A stretch of DNA of 64,000 nucleotides from Synechococcales cyanobacterium GL140_1_metabinner_5_sub (GCA_025359065.1 JANYHM010000045.1:30517-94516); one strand, 5' to 3'. Counted from the stretch's first letter, positions 18,737 through 28,162 are shown. Notes: a model not told the origin generated them from the sequence alone. Numbers and translations: made by a program.

Positions 18737-18783
18737 ACAAACGGTTGATTTTATTAATATGCTACTTTGTATATGAAATATTC

Positions 18784-19494
18784 CTAAGCCAATGCCATAC
18801 CAACAGGCTTAGTAGAAACACTATAAACCGTCATCAAAGACTGAATTAAACCAGTGGCAGCTTTACCGTATTCTTCTACATCATCTAATAACTCCACTGC
18901 TTCACTGAGGAGCTCTTCTACTTCCTGAATTTTTGGATACTTATTAATAAATTCAATTAGCAAAGCATCTAATAAATGTTGATTAATTTTGCGAGAATCT
19001 AAAAACTCTTCGGGGTGTAAAATCATGTGTAGCATAGTCTTGACCCGCAGGGGGTTAGAATAGCTCATTACTTTTTGACGTAGCTCAAAGGCATCAAATT
19101 CGATCGCTGTTGATTTCACTTCAGGCACAGGTTCTGATGGTTGGGTTGCTCGCAGTTGTTGAGCACCTAGATCATTGGAATACAACCGATGAAAATCAGG
19201 ATAAATTTGGCCTAACGCACTGTAAATAATTTTAGCAATACCCACATATTCTTGGGGCTTATTTACACTTTTCAAGAGAGTAAACAGCTTTTCTTTAAGC
19301 TGTTCATGGGTATCGATTTCTTTAACTACATACTCAGCAAAATGATAGCAATTAATCGAGTCTAAAAAATCCTTGTTGCGTTCCCAGCGACCAGTACATA
19401 GGCAGTAAAGCATCTTTTTGATTTTTAATGAATCATCATGATGCTCTAGATAGGCTACTATTTGATCGAATATATCCCGATTAATGATGTTCAT
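18784..19494 (-). CDS. Conserved hypothetical protein with two internal repeats
   Basis: 236 residues, soluble and helical, no recognised domain. The N- and C-terminal halves look homologous: KIKKMLYCLCTGRWERNKDFL near 24-44 aligns with RVKTMLHMILHPEEFLDSRK near 150-169, and each is followed by an acidic helix, then AKIIYSALGQIY versus TGLIQSLMTVYS. A Pro/Glu-rich linker joins the halves near 115-130. I do not recognise the family and assign no function. It converges on cysW with a 47-base gap and lies downstream of the UPF0182-moaE pair on its own strand. Confidence 0.7.
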   Translation of the reverse strand: MNIINRDIFDQIVAYLEHHDDSLKIKKMLYCLCTGRWERNKDFLDSINCYHFAEYVVKEIDTHEQLKEKLFTLLKSVNKPQEYVGIAKIIYSALGQIYPDFHRLYSNDLGAQQLRATQPSEPVPEVKSTAIEFDAFELRQKVMSYSNPLRVKTMLHMILHPEEFLDSRKINQHLLDALLIEFINKYPKIQEVEELLSEAVELLDDVEEYGKAATGLIQSLMTVYSVSTKPVGMALA

Positions 19495-19564
19495 ACGAGC
19501 TGGGTATTGGCAGAAAAATTAATAGCAGAATGTGAAGATGAAACGCAATTTAAGATTTGGCACC

Positions 19565-22303
19565 TTAAGATTTAGAACCAGCCGGAAAGATATTTTGCAG
19601 AGCTTGGTTAAGAGTCTCGGCCATACTAATCCGATCGCGGTAGACCACAATTACTCGTCCTAAGGTAGGTAGAGAGTTTTGTTGGGCTTCCAGGTATAGA
19701 GGTTCCACGTATAGCAGCGAACTTTCAATGGGAATCACCAGCAGATTGCCTTTAACAGCGCTCATGCCCTGGCGGTTCCATAGCCCAATTTGCTGCGATA
19801 TCGCTGGATCTTGGTCGATTAGCGATTCGATCTGTTCGGTGCCATAGACTAGCTGCTGCTTCGGAAATTGGTAAAGCAATAGCTTTCCATATTGTTCCCC
19901 GTCTGATCGCGCAGCTAACCAGGCAATTAAATTAGTTCGTTGGTTGGGAGTAAATGGTGAAAGTAACAAAAACTCTTCATCAGAAGCCGTGGGCAGCTTG
20001 GTAATTACATAGTATGGCTGAACGGCCTGAGATTTACCTCCGTAAATTTCCTGGGGTATTTGCCAAAGGTCTTCACGATTATAAAAAACCTGCGGATCCT
20101 GCATGTGGTAAGTACGTAGTCGATCGGACTGAATCTGGAACAGATCGGTAGGATAACGGAGATGTTCACGCAGACTGGGGGGCATATTTTTTAGGGGCTG
20201 CCACATTTCTGGAAGAATTTTGCGCCAGGTTTGTAAAATAGGATCTTGCTGGTCACTAACGTAAAAGTGGGTGCTGCCATCGTAGGCATCGATCGATATT
20301 TTTACTGAATTACGAATGTAGTTGAATTGTCCCCTGCCCGGATCTGAATATGGATAGCGACTACTATAAGTGTAGCCATCTAGAATCCAATACAGGCGAT
20401 TAGCCGCAGCTTGGGGCGATTTGGCAATTGCTAGATAAGGATCTTGGTCCAGAAGCAGCCAAGGCGTTAGCTTTTGTACTCGATCGACAATAGATCTATG
20501 CAATAAAAGCTGGGTTTGGGTGGTAAAGTTTTTGGTGAACAATACCTCCCAGTCTTGAAGGTAACGCGCTCCAATCCAACGTCGCCACCAGCTATCCATG
20601 GTGATTCCGCCTTGGCCGCTGTAGAAATTGTAAGTATTATCACTGCCTCGGGGATAGTCTAGTTCTGGCACTGCCGAAGGCGCAAAAGTGTAGTTATCGG
20701 TAATTTCACCATAGTAAATTCGCGGCTCGGCCACCGAAATTGCTGGTGCAGGTACTGGCAGTTTACTGTTGCCAATGTCTTTGACTAAATAATCTGGCAG
20801 TCCACCAGGAGCGGCACGGTTGACAGGGCTGACGGTAAAACCATAGCCGTGAGTGTAGACCAAGTGGCGGTTGATCCAGGTTTGGGCTTTTTCAGTCAGA
20901 TTTTGACTATCGATTTCTCGGGCAGAAAGGATAACTTGCTGTAAGTCTTTGTTAATGGGATAGCGATCGATGTCAGCATTGGCAAATTTATAGTAGGGGC
21001 GAATTTGCTGGAGCTGTCGGTTGCTCTGGAGCAAGGGGCGAGCATCCCATAATCGAATATTTTTGATGGTGGCTTGGTTGTTAGCAATATCTTGGGCAGT
21101 GAGGTTGCCGCTAGGATCGAAGGTTTGGATATCAATTTGATCCAAGGCAAAGGCTTGACGAGTAAAGGCGATGTTGCGCTGAATGTATGGTTTTTCGATC
21201 GCTAGTTCGTTTGGTGAAACCATCCCCCGCTGAATCAACAGCGGCAGACTAAGTGCCAAAGATCCAATACCCAGCAAAGGTAGCCAAAACCGCCGAGGGA
21301 TTCTCCAAAAACCGGCTAGTTTCGCTGTTAATCGCCAGATGCCCAATGCCCAGAGCCAGCAACTAATGCCAATGATGCAGTTGACCGTCAGGAACAAGTT
21401 ATAAATTGGCAAATATCCCCATAAATCGGCATAGCCCGCTCCATACACTACACCCCGCTGAGAATACAGCAGTTGATAGCGGGCTAAAGAAAAATGCTGG
21501 GCGATCGACCAAGCCACAGCACCAGCCAAAAAAGCTAAGTGACGATGTTGATGCAACGGCAGTTTACCAATCCAACCATCGCTGATGTGGGGACGAAGAT
21601 AGATGAGAGCGGTGGTGGCTAAGGCAGCCAAGGAAAGACTCAGGGCAAATTGATCGGTTAATTCTTGCAGCGGAAGCTGAAAAATATAAAAGCCAATATC
21701 TCGATCGAATACTGGTTCCCGTCGCTGAAAAGGAGTGGCTGCGAAAGCAGGTAAAACCTGCTGCCAATGGTTTGCCCAAAAATAGCCCCAACCCATGCTA
21801 GTTGTTACAATTAAGGGCGCAATGACTGGTATTGGGCGAAGAATGGTGGCGATCGAGCAGCTAATTATCAAAGCTAGCCAGAGAACTTTGGGGATTGGCC
21901 AGGTTGCCCAGAGAGGATAAAGAGTGGCTGTAGCTGTTAAAGTGCCGGTGGCGATCAATAAAATCAGTAAGATCACTAACCGCGAGGGTGGTGGCTGTTT
22001 ATCGGCCAAAGGTGATGCTGTCAGTGGAACTCTCGGGGAAAGTGTCAGGTTTTCTAATTGCCAGCGTTTGCTATAGATGTAATTAGCTACCAACCAGAGA
22101 CCAGACAAACTGCTGCCCAAAATTGCCAACCAAGTTTTAGCTTGAATCTGACGCTGCCAGTTTTGTAGATATCCAACCGAGCTAAACCACCATTGATCAA
22201 TTTGTAGGATGGAGATCGATCGATCAAGTACTCCCAATCCAATTAGGAGCAAGATAATCCAAATTAGCCAAGTTTTAACGCTGTTTTTTTCCGGCTGCTT
22301 CAT
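19565..22303 (-). CDS. UPF0182 family large membrane protein
   Basis: 912 residues of the UPF0182/COG1615 family, conserved in cyanobacteria and actinobacteria, function unknown. The first ~350 residues carry seven or so membrane helices (for example LIWIILLLIGLGVLD near 12-26 and LVILLILLIATGTL). They are followed by a large extracytoplasmic domain with family motifs VYTHGYGFTVSPVNR, PRIYYGEITDNY and LPTASDEEFLLLSPFTPNQR. Length is typical. The ATG overlaps the moaE stop (ATGA, 4 shared bases), indicating translational coupling to the molybdopterin gene, a pairing with no known functional reason. Confidence 0.92.
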   Translation of the reverse strand: MKQPEKNSVKTWLIWIILLLIGLGVLDRSISILQIDQWWFSSVGYLQNWQRQIQAKTWLAILGSSLSGLWLVANYIYSKRWQLENLTLSPRVPLTASPLADKQPPPSRLVILLILLIATGTLTATATLYPLWATWPIPKVLWLALIISCSIATILRPIPVIAPLIVTTSMGWGYFWANHWQQVLPAFAATPFQRREPVFDRDIGFYIFQLPLQELTDQFALSLSLAALATTALIYLRPHISDGWIGKLPLHQHRHLAFLAGAVAWSIAQHFSLARYQLLYSQRGVVYGAGYADLWGYLPIYNLFLTVNCIIGISCWLWALGIWRLTAKLAGFWRIPRRFWLPLLGIGSLALSLPLLIQRGMVSPNELAIEKPYIQRNIAFTRQAFALDQIDIQTFDPSGNLTAQDIANNQATIKNIRLWDARPLLQSNRQLQQIRPYYKFANADIDRYPINKDLQQVILSAREIDSQNLTEKAQTWINRHLVYTHGYGFTVSPVNRAAPGGLPDYLVKDIGNSKLPVPAPAISVAEPRIYYGEITDNYTFAPSAVPELDYPRGSDNTYNFYSGQGGITMDSWWRRWIGARYLQDWEVLFTKNFTTQTQLLLHRSIVDRVQKLTPWLLLDQDPYLAIAKSPQAAANRLYWILDGYTYSSRYPYSDPGRGQFNYIRNSVKISIDAYDGSTHFYVSDQQDPILQTWRKILPEMWQPLKNMPPSLREHLRYPTDLFQIQSDRLRTYHMQDPQVFYNREDLWQIPQEIYGGKSQAVQPYYVITKLPTASDEEFLLLSPFTPNQRTNLIAWLAARSDGEQYGKLLLYQFPKQQLVYGTEQIESLIDQDPAISQQIGLWNRQGMSAVKGNLLVIPIESSLLYVEPLYLEAQQNSLPTLGRVIVVYRDRISMAETLNQALQNIFPAGSKS

Positions 22304-22746
22304 GGCTGATGCTGTTCTTCACAGGCTCCGATGCTTACCCAGCTACTGCTGCCATCGCTCCAATGTTCTTTTTTCCAAATGGGGGCTTGGTGTTTGAGGG
22401 TATCGATCGCGTATTGGCAAGCGGCAAAGGCTTCGCCTCGGTGGGGTGCCCCTACGGCAATAAGAACGCTGATTTCGCCGACGCGCAGTTTACCGACTCG
22501 ATGATGAATGACGGTGCGGGTGACGATCGGCCATTTTTGGCCAACTTCGTTGGCAATTTGTGCAAAGACCCTCAAAGCCATTGGTTCATAGGCTTGATAT
22601 TCTAGGTACTCTACTGGCCGCCCCTCGGTTTGGTTGCGCACCATGCCGCTCATGACGACCACTGCTCCGTTGGCACCGTTATCGGCGAGTTCGTAGACTT
22701 CTTGAAGTTCGATCGGGGCAAAGCAAATTTTGAAGTCGGTGGTCAT
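22300..22746 (-). CDS. moaE: Molybdopterin synthase catalytic subunit
   Basis: With MoaD it inserts dithiolene sulfur into precursor Z to form molybdopterin. 148 residues. Motifs: GMVRNQTEGRPVEYLEYQAY (34-53), HHRVGKLRVGEISVLIAVGAPHR near 81-103 containing the catalytic-site HR and GE pairs, AFAACQYAIDTLKHQAPIWKKE near 106-127 with the active-site Lys. No moaD or other Mo-cofactor gene is in the window. It overlaps the UPF0182 gene downstream. murD lies upstream on the same strand with a 55-base gap. Confidence 0.96.
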   Translation of the reverse strand: MTTDFKICFAPIELQEVYELADNGANGAVVVMSGMVRNQTEGRPVEYLEYQAYEPMALRVFAQIANEVGQKWPIVTRTVIHHRVGKLRVGEISVLIAVGAPHRGEAFAACQYAIDTLKHQAPIWKKEHWSDGSSSWVSIGACEEQHQP

Positions 22747-22801
22747 GGGCAGATCCTTTGGCGATTTTCAGATCTTAATAGTTATTGTGCTTAATATCGG
22801 T

Positions 22802-24148
22802 TCACTTTAAATGTTGTAAACAAAGCTGCCTAAAGTCATCACCCCGTTCTTCAAAGCTGCGATATTGATCGAAGCTGGCACAGGCCGGAGACAGCAACAC
22901 CACCTTAGCGCCATGTTGCTGCGCTAACTCAGCTGATCGAGACACTGCCCTAGCCATGGTTTCCACAATCTCAAATTGATCAAATCCTACTGCCTTTAAT
23001 TGTTCAGCAAACTGCTCCGCCGCCACCCCAATTAACAGCACTGCTGCCGCTTTTTGTTTAATGATCTTCATCCAGCCTTGATTATCACCTTCTTTGGGAT
23101 CCCCACCAGCAATCAAAATTGCCGGTGCTTCTACTGCATTTAAGCCCACTTCTGCCGCATCATAATTGGTGGCTTTACTGTCATTAATGTATTTCACACC
23201 CTGATGAGTGCAGATATATTCTAGCCGGTGGCTTACTCCCGAAAAACTGCTTACCGCTCGTTGAATCGCCTCAGCTTCGACTCCCGCCAATCTGGCAGCA
23301 GCCACTGCCATCAACAGGTTTTGGCGGTTGTGATCTCCGGGCATCTGCAAGTCTTTGAGGGGCATAATTTGCTCCCCTTGCCACACCACCCAGCCATCAG
23401 CAATCCAAGTGCCCCATTGAGGGTTGGCAGGTAATCGATCGACTCCTGCTACGCTAGTCCAATGTGCCTGTGGCCAATCTTTCACCCTGCTAACTAAGTA
23501 AGGATCATCACCGTTTAGAATTTGGACTTCAGAGTTTTTTAACAGCTTAGATTTGATCTCATAGTAATTTTCTAAGGTTTTGTGACGAGCCAAATGGTCG
23601 GCAGTAAAAGTCGTGAAAACTCCAATCCGGGGGTTTAAGGTACTAATCGACTCTATTTGATAACTGCTGATTTCACCAATAATCCACTGAGGCTTTTCAG
23701 GCCGTAAGGCAATTTCGCAGGCGGCCAGACCAATGTTGCCACAGGCCGGAGCATCGAGTCCGGCAGCCTGAAAGATCGCGGCAGTGATCGATGTAACGGT
23801 AGTCTTACCGTTGGTGCCAGTGATGCCTATCCAAGGAATATCTTTTAGCTCTCGCCAAGCCAGCTCCAATTCACCGATCGTCTCGATGCCCATTTCTCGC
23901 GCTTTGACCAAGGCAGAAAGATCCCAAGGTACTCCGGGGCTGACTACTACTAGCTGGGTGTCGGGGCTGGGCTGAAAGCTGTCGCCAAGTTTGACGGTAA
24001 TGTTCAGATCAGCGATTTGTTCTTTGAGCTTAAGCAGGTTCTCGCTTTGCCCTCGATCGCTGATAGTGACGGCATAGCCCTGCTTTTGTAAAATTTTGGC
24101 ACCAGCAATGCCCGATCGACCCAGACCAATAATTGTAGAAGCTAGCAT
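22802..24148 (-). CDS. murD: UDP-N-acetylmuramoyl-L-alanine--D-glutamate ligase
   Basis: Adds D-glutamate to the peptidoglycan precursor in the cytoplasm. With the ATG at 24148, MLASTIIGLGRSGIAG, the protein has 448 residues; a GTG three codons upstream is also in frame. The Mur ligase ATP motif GITGTNGKTTVTSIT is near 110, the carbamoylated-Lys/Mg site EISSYQIESI near 162, the HRLEYI and INDSKATN motifs near 310-325, and LLSPACASFDQYRSFEERGD at the C-terminus is a MurD signature. Monocistronic-looking, divergent from the SDR gene. Confidence 0.97.
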   Translation of the reverse strand: MLASTIIGLGRSGIAGAKILQKQGYAVTISDRGQSENLLKLKEQIADLNITVKLGDSFQPSPDTQLVVVSPGVPWDLSALVKAREMGIETIGELELAWRELKDIPWIGITGTNGKTTVTSITAAIFQAAGLDAPACGNIGLAACEIALRPEKPQWIIGEISSYQIESISTLNPRIGVFTTFTADHLARHKTLENYYEIKSKLLKNSEVQILNGDDPYLVSRVKDWPQAHWTSVAGVDRLPANPQWGTWIADGWVVWQGEQIMPLKDLQMPGDHNRQNLLMAVAAARLAGVEAEAIQRAVSSFSGVSHRLEYICTHQGVKYINDSKATNYDAAEVGLNAVEAPAILIAGGDPKEGDNQGWMKIIKQKAAAVLLIGVAAEQFAEQLKAVGFDQFEIVETMARAVSRSAELAQQHGAKVVLLSPACASFDQYRSFEERGDDFRQLCLQHLK

Positions 24149-24267
24149 ATGCACCACTCGAAAAATATCACAATTATCATAGCCGACGATTCGCCTTCGG
24201 CAATGAGTAAATAACTTAAGCTAGTAATACCTAAAGTTAGAAAGCCAAACTGCGAGGATTTTGAAAA

Positions 24268-25050
24268 ATGTCTTTTTATCGAGGTCAAACAGCCCTCATT
24301 ACCGGTGCTTCCGGCGGCTTAGGAGCCACCTTCGCCCAAGAACTGGCAGCCAGAGGCGCAAATACCATTTTGGTAGCCCGATCGGCTGACAAACTGCAAG
24401 CTCTAGCCAGCGAATTGACTGCCAAATATCAGCAGCGCAATGATGTCATCGCCCTAGACCTAGCTCCTTCTGGAGCAGCATCTATCTTGGCAACAAAAGT
24501 AGCCGATTTAGGATTACAAGTAGACTTGTTGATCAACAATGCGGGATTTGCCACCTATGGCAACTTTGAAACCATCAATCTCCAGCGAGATCGAGACCAA
24601 ATATTGCTCAACATTGCCACCTTGGTAGATCTCTGCCATATTTTTATTCCTCAAATGCTAGAACGCAAATCTGGCAGCATTATCAACCTTTCCTCGGTAG
24701 TAGGCTTTCAGCCGGTGCCATACATGACAGTTTATGCTGCTAGCAAAGCCTTTGTTCTGTCCTTTAGTGAAGGTCTTTGGGCAGAATATGGCGATCGAGG
24801 AATTCGAGTGCTGGCTCTTTGTCCTGGTGCCACCGCCACCTCTTTTCATGAAGCAGCCGGTCAACCAGTGCCCGATCGAATCTCCACTCCCGAAGAAGTA
24901 GTCAAAGCGGGCTTAAAGGCTTTAGAACGCCAGCAAAGCTATGTGATTCCAGGCTGGATGAATTTCTTTTTGTCTGGAATTGTGCCCCGCTTGCTGCCCC
25001 GTCAGATGACTACCCTGGTAGCCAAAAAGATGATGAAGCCTAAAAAATAG
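24268..25050 (+). CDS. Short-chain dehydrogenase/reductase (SDR)
   Basis: 260-residue classical SDR oxidoreductase. Rossmann motif TGASGGLGATFAQELAARG (11-29), NNAGFATYG near 91, catalytic Ser in INLSSVVGF near 142, and YAASK (Tyr/Lys dyad) near 156. It matches the DltE/YqjQ-like subgroup seen in many cyanobacteria. The substrate is unknown. A run of basic residues (KKMMKPKK) ends the chain. ATG chosen because TGAAAA precedes it and the Rossmann fold starts at once. Confidence 0.92.
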   Translation: MSFYRGQTALITGASGGLGATFAQELAARGANTILVARSADKLQALASELTAKYQQRNDVIALDLAPSGAASILATKVADLGLQVDLLINNAGFATYGNFETINLQRDRDQILLNIATLVDLCHIFIPQMLERKSGSIINLSSVVGFQPVPYMTVYAASKAFVLSFSEGLWAEYGDRGIRVLALCPGATATSFHEAAGQPVPDRISTPEEVVKAGLKALERQQSYVIPGWMNFFLSGIVPRLLPRQMTTLVAKKMMKPKK

Positions 25051-25095
25051 CCCAGAATTTAATGAAAGCAATATCCTGAGCTAAACTTTAATCAC

Positions 25096-25428
25096 TTAAT
25101 GCTGATACTCTAATTCTCGGGCTGACCCATCCTCCACAACGTTAATTGTTGCTCCTAAAGGCGGCTCAGGTAGACCTTCAATTTCTAGACGGATGCAAGG
25201 GATCCGATCGGCAATCACAGCACTTGCCATGAAACCAGTATGTATTTCCAAATAGGCATTCATTGGAGCTTCAAAAACCAAATGTTGTCCAGGAAAAGCG
25301 ACTCGCTCAAAATACCAATTATCTATATTGGTAATTCTGGCAATTTGCACTTTACTACTGGCATTGATATAGCAACAGCAGATCGGATCAGAGCGATCGG
25401 TGGGGATAGGATCAAGTATTTGTGACAT
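25096..25428 (-). CDS. DUF1830 domain protein
   Basis: A small cyanobacterial DUF1830 protein, function unknown. I start it at the ATG at 25428 (MSQILDPIPTDRSD, 110 residues) and not nine codons upstream, since the domain begins at about residue 15. The signature runs CCCYINASSKVQIARITNI, WYFERVAFPGQHLVFEAP and ends with a stretch on ILE/LEI (YLEIHTGFMASAVIADRIPC). The fold is probably all-beta. It converges on the SDR gene with a 45-base gap. Confidence 0.85.
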   Translation of the reverse strand: MSQILDPIPTDRSDPICCCYINASSKVQIARITNIDNWYFERVAFPGQHLVFEAPMNAYLEIHTGFMASAVIADRIPCIRLEIEGLPEPPLGATINVVEDGSARELEYQH

Positions 25429-25773
25429 GGGAAATATTTGGGTGGAAGGCAACACCCACTACGAGAGTCAACTCTAATAACGTAACATTCACTGATCCCC
25501 GTTTGCTGTAGCTTCTAATACGTTCGACAAATTGTTTTTGTTCATAAAAAACAATTAATCAATTAAACTCTTTGTCAGACAGGTATTCTAGCGATTTCTC
25601 ATGATTGCCAAAGTATTAAAAAACACTTGAGTTCTTGCCACTCTGCTTAGTCTGAATTATTAATTTTAGAAAAGAATTGATACTTGTTGAAGCAGACTTA
25701 ATTTACTGAGATCAACCTCTGGACGGTTTGGTTTGCGGTATCATACAGGCTCGGCAATATTCGGCAATCACCT
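25429..25773. other. Intergenic region upstream of aroC with AT-rich stem-loop
   Basis: 345 bases between the divergent DUF1830 and aroC genes. It holds an inverted repeat AATTGTTTTT/AAAAACAATT with a 7-base loop at 25530-25556. I see no other feature; promoters for both genes presumably lie here. Confidence 0.4.
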
Positions 25774-26868
25774 ATGGGCAACAGTTTCGGCAAACTATTC
25801 AAAATTTCCACCTTTGGTGAATCCCATGGCGGCGGCGTGGGTGTGACGATCGACGGTTGCCCACCCCTATTAGAAATCAGCGCTGAGGAAATTCAGTTTG
25901 AGCTAGATCGCCGTCGCCCTGGCCAAAGTAAGATCACCACCCCTCGCAAGGAGAGCGACACCTGTGAGATTCTTTCGGGTATCTTTGAGGGCAAGACCAC
26001 CGGCACTCCGATCGGCATCTTAGTACGTAATAAAGACGCACGTTCCCAAGATTATGATGAGATGGCTGGGAAGTATCGTCCTTCCCATGCTGATGCTACT
26101 TACGATGCCAAATATGGTATTCGCAACTGGCAAGGAGGAGGTCGTTCTTCGGCCAGGGAAACTATTGGTCGGGTAGCTGCCGGGGCGATCGCCAAGAAAA
26201 TTCTTAAGCAGTCGGCGGGGGTAGAAATTATTGGCTATGTGAAGCGAATTCAAGATTTGGAAGCAGCGATCAATACCGCCACTGTGACTATGGAACAGGT
26301 GGAAAGCAACATTGTGCGCTGTCCTGATCCAGCTTGGGCAGAGAAGATGATCGCGCGCATTGAAGAGATCGGGCGGGCTGGAGATTCGATCGGCGGAGTA
26401 GTGGAGTGTGTGGTACGAGGAATGCCCAAAGGTTTGGGAGAGCCAGTGTTCGATCGATTAGAAGCCGATATTGCCAAAGGGGTCATGTCATTGCCTGCCA
26501 CCAAAGGCTTTGAGATTGGTTCAGGTTTTGCTGGAACACTGATGACTGGCAGTCAGCACAATGATGAGTTTTGTTTGGACGAGCAGGGTAATTTAAGGAC
26601 TGTAACCAACCGATCGGGCGGCACCCAGGGGGGCATTAGTAACGGTGAGCACATTATTATTCGGGTGGCCTTTAAACCTACTGCTACTATCCGCAAGGAG
26701 CAGCGTACTGTAAGTGCGGCTGGTGAAGAAACTACTTTAGCGGGCAAAGGTCGCCATGATCCCTGTGTGCTGCCCCGCGCAGTGCCGATGGTGGAAGCCA
26801 TGGTAGCTTTGGTACTCTGTGACCATTTGATGCGTCAAAACGCCCAGTGTAACTTGCCGAATATGTGA
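25774..26868 (+). CDS. aroC: Chorismate synthase
   Basis: Last step of the common aromatic pathway: converts EPSP to chorismate using reduced FMN. 364 residues. Motifs: [19 protein letters not shown] (11-29), [17 protein letters not shown] (46-62), [20 protein letters not shown] near 88-107, [14 protein letters not shown] near 116, and the C-terminal [18 protein letters not shown]. Chorismate feeds Phe, Tyr, Trp, folate, and the quinones of photosynthesis. aroG lies 1.3 kb downstream with gshB between, and aroK lies about 5 kb further on the other strand, so aromatic genes are loosely grouped here. Confidence 0.98.
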   Translation: MGNSFGKLFKISTFGESHGGGVGVTIDGCPPLLEISAEEIQFELDRRRPGQSKITTPRKESDTCEILSGIFEGKTTGTPIGILVRNKDARSQDYDEMAGKYRPSHADATYDAKYGIRNWQGGGRSSARETIGRVAAGAIAKKILKQSAGVEIIGYVKRIQDLEAAINTATVTMEQVESNIVRCPDPAWAEKMIARIEEIGRAGDSIGGVVECVVRGMPKGLGEPVFDRLEADIAKGVMSLPATKGFEIGSGFAGTLMTGSQHNDEFCLDEQGNLRTVTNRSGGTQGGISNGEHIIIRVAFKPTATIRKEQRTVSAAGEETTLAGKGRHDPCVLPRAVPMVEAMVALVLCDHLMRQNAQCNLPNM

Positions 26869-26947
26869 TTGTTTGTTCAATAGAAAAGAACGTAGACAAC
26901 GAACTCAAATCGGCTAATATCGTAAAGTTGACCTCTGCCATGCTGCT

Positions 26948-27913
26948 ATGAAACTCGCCTTCATCATCGACCCGATCGCCAAACTCGACCCCACCCACGA
27001 CAGCAGCGTGGCCATGATGGAAGCCGCCGGAATCCTTGGGCATCAAGTTTATATCACCACCGCCGAACAACTTGCCGTCATCGACGGTCGCGCCGCCGCC
27101 TTCCTGCAAACCATCCAAATCGAACCAGTCAAACTGGTCGAACAACGCTGGATTGCGATCGAGCAGTGGTATCAAGTCGGTCAACCAGAACTGATCTTTC
27201 TGGACGAAATGCAGGCGGTCTTCATGCGTACCGATCCGCCGGTAGATGTGCCATATCTATACATTACCTATATCCTGGACTATGTAGACCCGCAAAAAAC
27301 CCTGGTAGTCAACAACCCCAATGGACTGCGCGCCGCCAACGAAAAAATGTTTGCCATGCAGTTCCAAGAATGGATGACCGACACAATCGTCACCCGGGAC
27401 AAAAAAGTAATCAGAGAATTCGTCGAAAAACACCAGGCCGCCGTCATGAAACCTCTGGGGGGCAAAGCAGGTGAAGGCATCTTGTTCCTGCAACCAGAAG
27501 ACCGCAACATCAACTCCTTAGTAGAAATCAGCACCCAATGGGGCAAGTATCCCATGATGATCCAAAAATTCTTACCCGCTGCTAAAGACGGCGACAAGCG
27601 GATCATTGTTTTGGATGGTCAACCCTTGGGCGCGATCGATCGCATTCCGACCGGCAAAGAATTCCGAGGTAACATGGCCGTAGGTGGCCGAGTCGCCGCT
27701 GCGAAAATTACTGATCGGGAGCTAGAAATGTGTGCAGACATGGCTCCCAAGCTTAAACAATATGGCTTATACTTCGTGGGCATCGATGTGATCGGCGGCT
27801 ACCTCACCGAAGTCAATGTCACCAGCCCTACCGGAATTAGGGAAATCGATCGGCTTAATAACATCTCCTTAGGAAAACAAGTCATCGAATGGGTCGCTGC
27901 AAAACAAGCTTAA
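26948..27913 (+). CDS. gshB: Glutathione synthetase
   Basis: ATP-grasp ligase joining gamma-glutamylcysteine and glycine to make glutathione. 321 residues, a usual length. N-terminal LAFIIDPIAKLDPTHDSSVA is the GshB signature; LNP-loop equivalents LVVNNPNGLRAANEKMFAMQ (near 119-138), ATP-binding KPLGGKAGEGILFL near 169, and TEVNVTSPTGIREIDRL near 297 are visible. No gshA is in the window. Starts 79 bases after aroC on the same strand, so co-transcription is possible. Confidence 0.97.
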   Translation: MKLAFIIDPIAKLDPTHDSSVAMMEAAGILGHQVYITTAEQLAVIDGRAAAFLQTIQIEPVKLVEQRWIAIEQWYQVGQPELIFLDEMQAVFMRTDPPVDVPYLYITYILDYVDPQKTLVVNNPNGLRAANEKMFAMQFQEWMTDTIVTRDKKVIREFVEKHQAAVMKPLGGKAGEGILFLQPEDRNINSLVEISTQWGKYPMMIQKFLPAAKDGDKRIIVLDGQPLGAIDRIPTGKEFRGNMAVGGRVAAAKITDRELEMCADMAPKLKQYGLYFVGIDVIGGYLTEVNVTSPTGIREIDRLNNISLGKQVIEWVAAKQA

Positions 27914-27972
27914 GCAAGCTATGATAAAACTTCAAATACCTGCGCCGACGGTTCGCAGAGTAGAAAAAATTC

Positions 27973-28101
27973 ATGAAACCCCATCATTCTCTGTATTTAA
28001 TCTTCAATAACTTAGCGAAAACGACTGCTTGCTGCGAGTTGCAAGCAAACTGGTGGCGATTTAAAACCAGCTACTGTTGGCGACCATATTACCAAGCCTA
28101 A
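27973..28101 (+). CDS. Aromatic-rich leader peptide ORF before the DAHP synthase gene
   Basis: A 42-codon open frame from ATG to TAA in the leader of the DAHP synthase gene, 61 bases before its ATG. The sequence is ordinary until residue 26, then becomes dense in aromatic residues: NWWRFKTSYCWRPYYQA. That gives Trp27, Trp28, Phe30, Tyr34, Trp36, Tyr39, Tyr40, so 7 of 15 residues are the three end products of the pathway its neighbour begins. This is the classic design of a ribosome-mediated attenuator. Short stems overlap the coding part (GCTTGC/GCAAGC at 28027-28046, CTGGT/ACCAG at 28050-28070). I see no strong U-tailed terminator, so control could be by anti-termination, translation coupling or Rho. 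The ribosome site is weak. Function inferred. Confidence 0.65.
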   Translation: MKPHHSLYLIFNNLAKTTACCELQANWWRFKTSYCWRPYYQA

Positions 28102-28162
28102 AAATATTTCTAGCCCCTAAAAAACTATCAATTTTCAATTCTCCACTATCAATTAAATAATC

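Noticed and set aside
28027..28046. GCTTGC/GCAAGC hairpin as a stand-alone terminator before the DAHP synthase gene
   Set aside because: Short stem, no U-run after it; better read as part of the leader-peptide region.
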